Position numbers and translations under genes: made by a program
Shown: piece after piece, positions 5,835 through 6,072 of the stretch
Layout: each line of letters begins with the position of its first letter
Numbering within the stretch: position 1 is the first letter of the stretch
DNA from: an uncultured Bacteroidales bacterium
GTDB lineage: Bacteria > Bacteroidota > Bacteroidia > Bacteroidales > Muribaculaceae
Direction: 5' to 3'
DNA: 6,072 nt
NCBI GenBank assembly: GCA_947175585.1
Contig: CAMWNL010000123.1
Coordinates: 1-6,072 of the forward strand
The notes under the pieces: generated by a model
The model's database searches: none
What the model saw: the letters and a program-made list of their open reading frames with translations, nothing else
Told to the model about the DNA's origin: nothing

Positions 5835-6072
5835 TGTTTTCCGAGATTTTACAAAATTACAACTGGCAAGAAACCTCCGGCAGGATAATGTCGAAGACAT
5901 CCGCCGATGTAGAGCGAGCGCTTGAAAAACGTAATCCCGATATCGACGACTTCATGGCGCTTGTCTCGCCGGCTGCCGCGCCATATCTCGAACAGATGGC
6001 CTCTCTTAGCCGCCATTACACATTGGAACGCTTCGGCAACACCATCTCCATGTACATACCGATGTATATCAC
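5834..6072 (+). CDS. thiH: 2-iminoacetate synthase ThiH, N-terminal 79 residues (cut by window edge)
   Basis: ThiH is a radical SAM tyrosine lyase that cleaves tyrosine to dehydroglycine and p-cresol for ThiG. The open frame from the ATG overlapping the thiG stop runs to the window end. The stretches DFMALVSPAAAPYLEQMA (40-57) and LERFGNTISMYIPMYI (64-79) are the conserved ThiH N-terminal region; the CxxxCxxC iron-sulfur motif would follow within about ten residues but lies outside the window. Presence of ThiH rather than the glycine oxidase ThiO fits an anaerobic lifestyle. Full family length is about 370 residues. Confidence 0.93.
   Translation, partial: MFSEILQNYNWQETSGRIMSKTSADVERALEKRNPDIDDFMALVSPAAAPYLEQMASLSRHYTLERFGNTISMYIPMYI

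Overview
The window reads as a Bacteroidota chromosome, most likely order Bacteroidales and possibly a Muribaculaceae-like gut lineage. The phylum is supported by four near-perfect Bacteroidetes-type promoters (TTTG, 18-20 bases, TAnnTTTG), the absence of clear Shine-Dalgarno sites, an outer-membrane protein with a characteristic Bacteroidetes N-terminal module, and thiamine genes whose wording matches Bacteroidales homologues as I remember them. The family-level guess is inference only.

Layout: (1) Bases 1-800, minus strand: the N-terminal three quarters of serC (phosphoserine aminotransferase). (2) About 800-1020: an AT-rich divergent promoter region serving serC (minus) and the next gene (plus). 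(3) 1021-1728, plus: a RecA-fold ATPase-like protein of unknown role with a degraded Walker A motif. (4) 1775-3220, minus and convergent with the previous gene: an exported protein with an SH3-like N-terminal module, a poly-serine linker and two beta-barrel-like halves. (5) 3221-3600: no convincing coding sequence. It holds a strong minus-strand promoter followed by about 210 bases that can fold into a nested, branched RNA, either a small RNA or a long leader of the outer-membrane gene. A 10-bp inverted repeat lies between this promoter and the divergent thiamine promoter. (6) 3602-6072, plus: a thiamine thiazole/coupling operon consisting of promoter, short 5' hairpin, TPP riboswitch, thiS, a fused tenI-thiE gene, thiG and the start of thiH (cut by the window edge).

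The thiamine genes form one tightly coupled unit, with overlaps of 1, 13 and 1 base. ThiS carries sulfur as a C-terminal thiocarboxylate, ThiH makes dehydroglycine from tyrosine, ThiG combines these with deoxyxylulose phosphate to form the thiazole, and ThiE joins thiazole phosphate to the pyrimidine to give thiamine phosphate. The TPP riboswitch closes the feedback loop. Two points stand out: a TenI-like domain with an eroded active site fused in frame in front of ThiE, and the structured minus-strand RNA I could not assign to a family. No mobile element, CRISPR array, tRNA or rRNA is visible.
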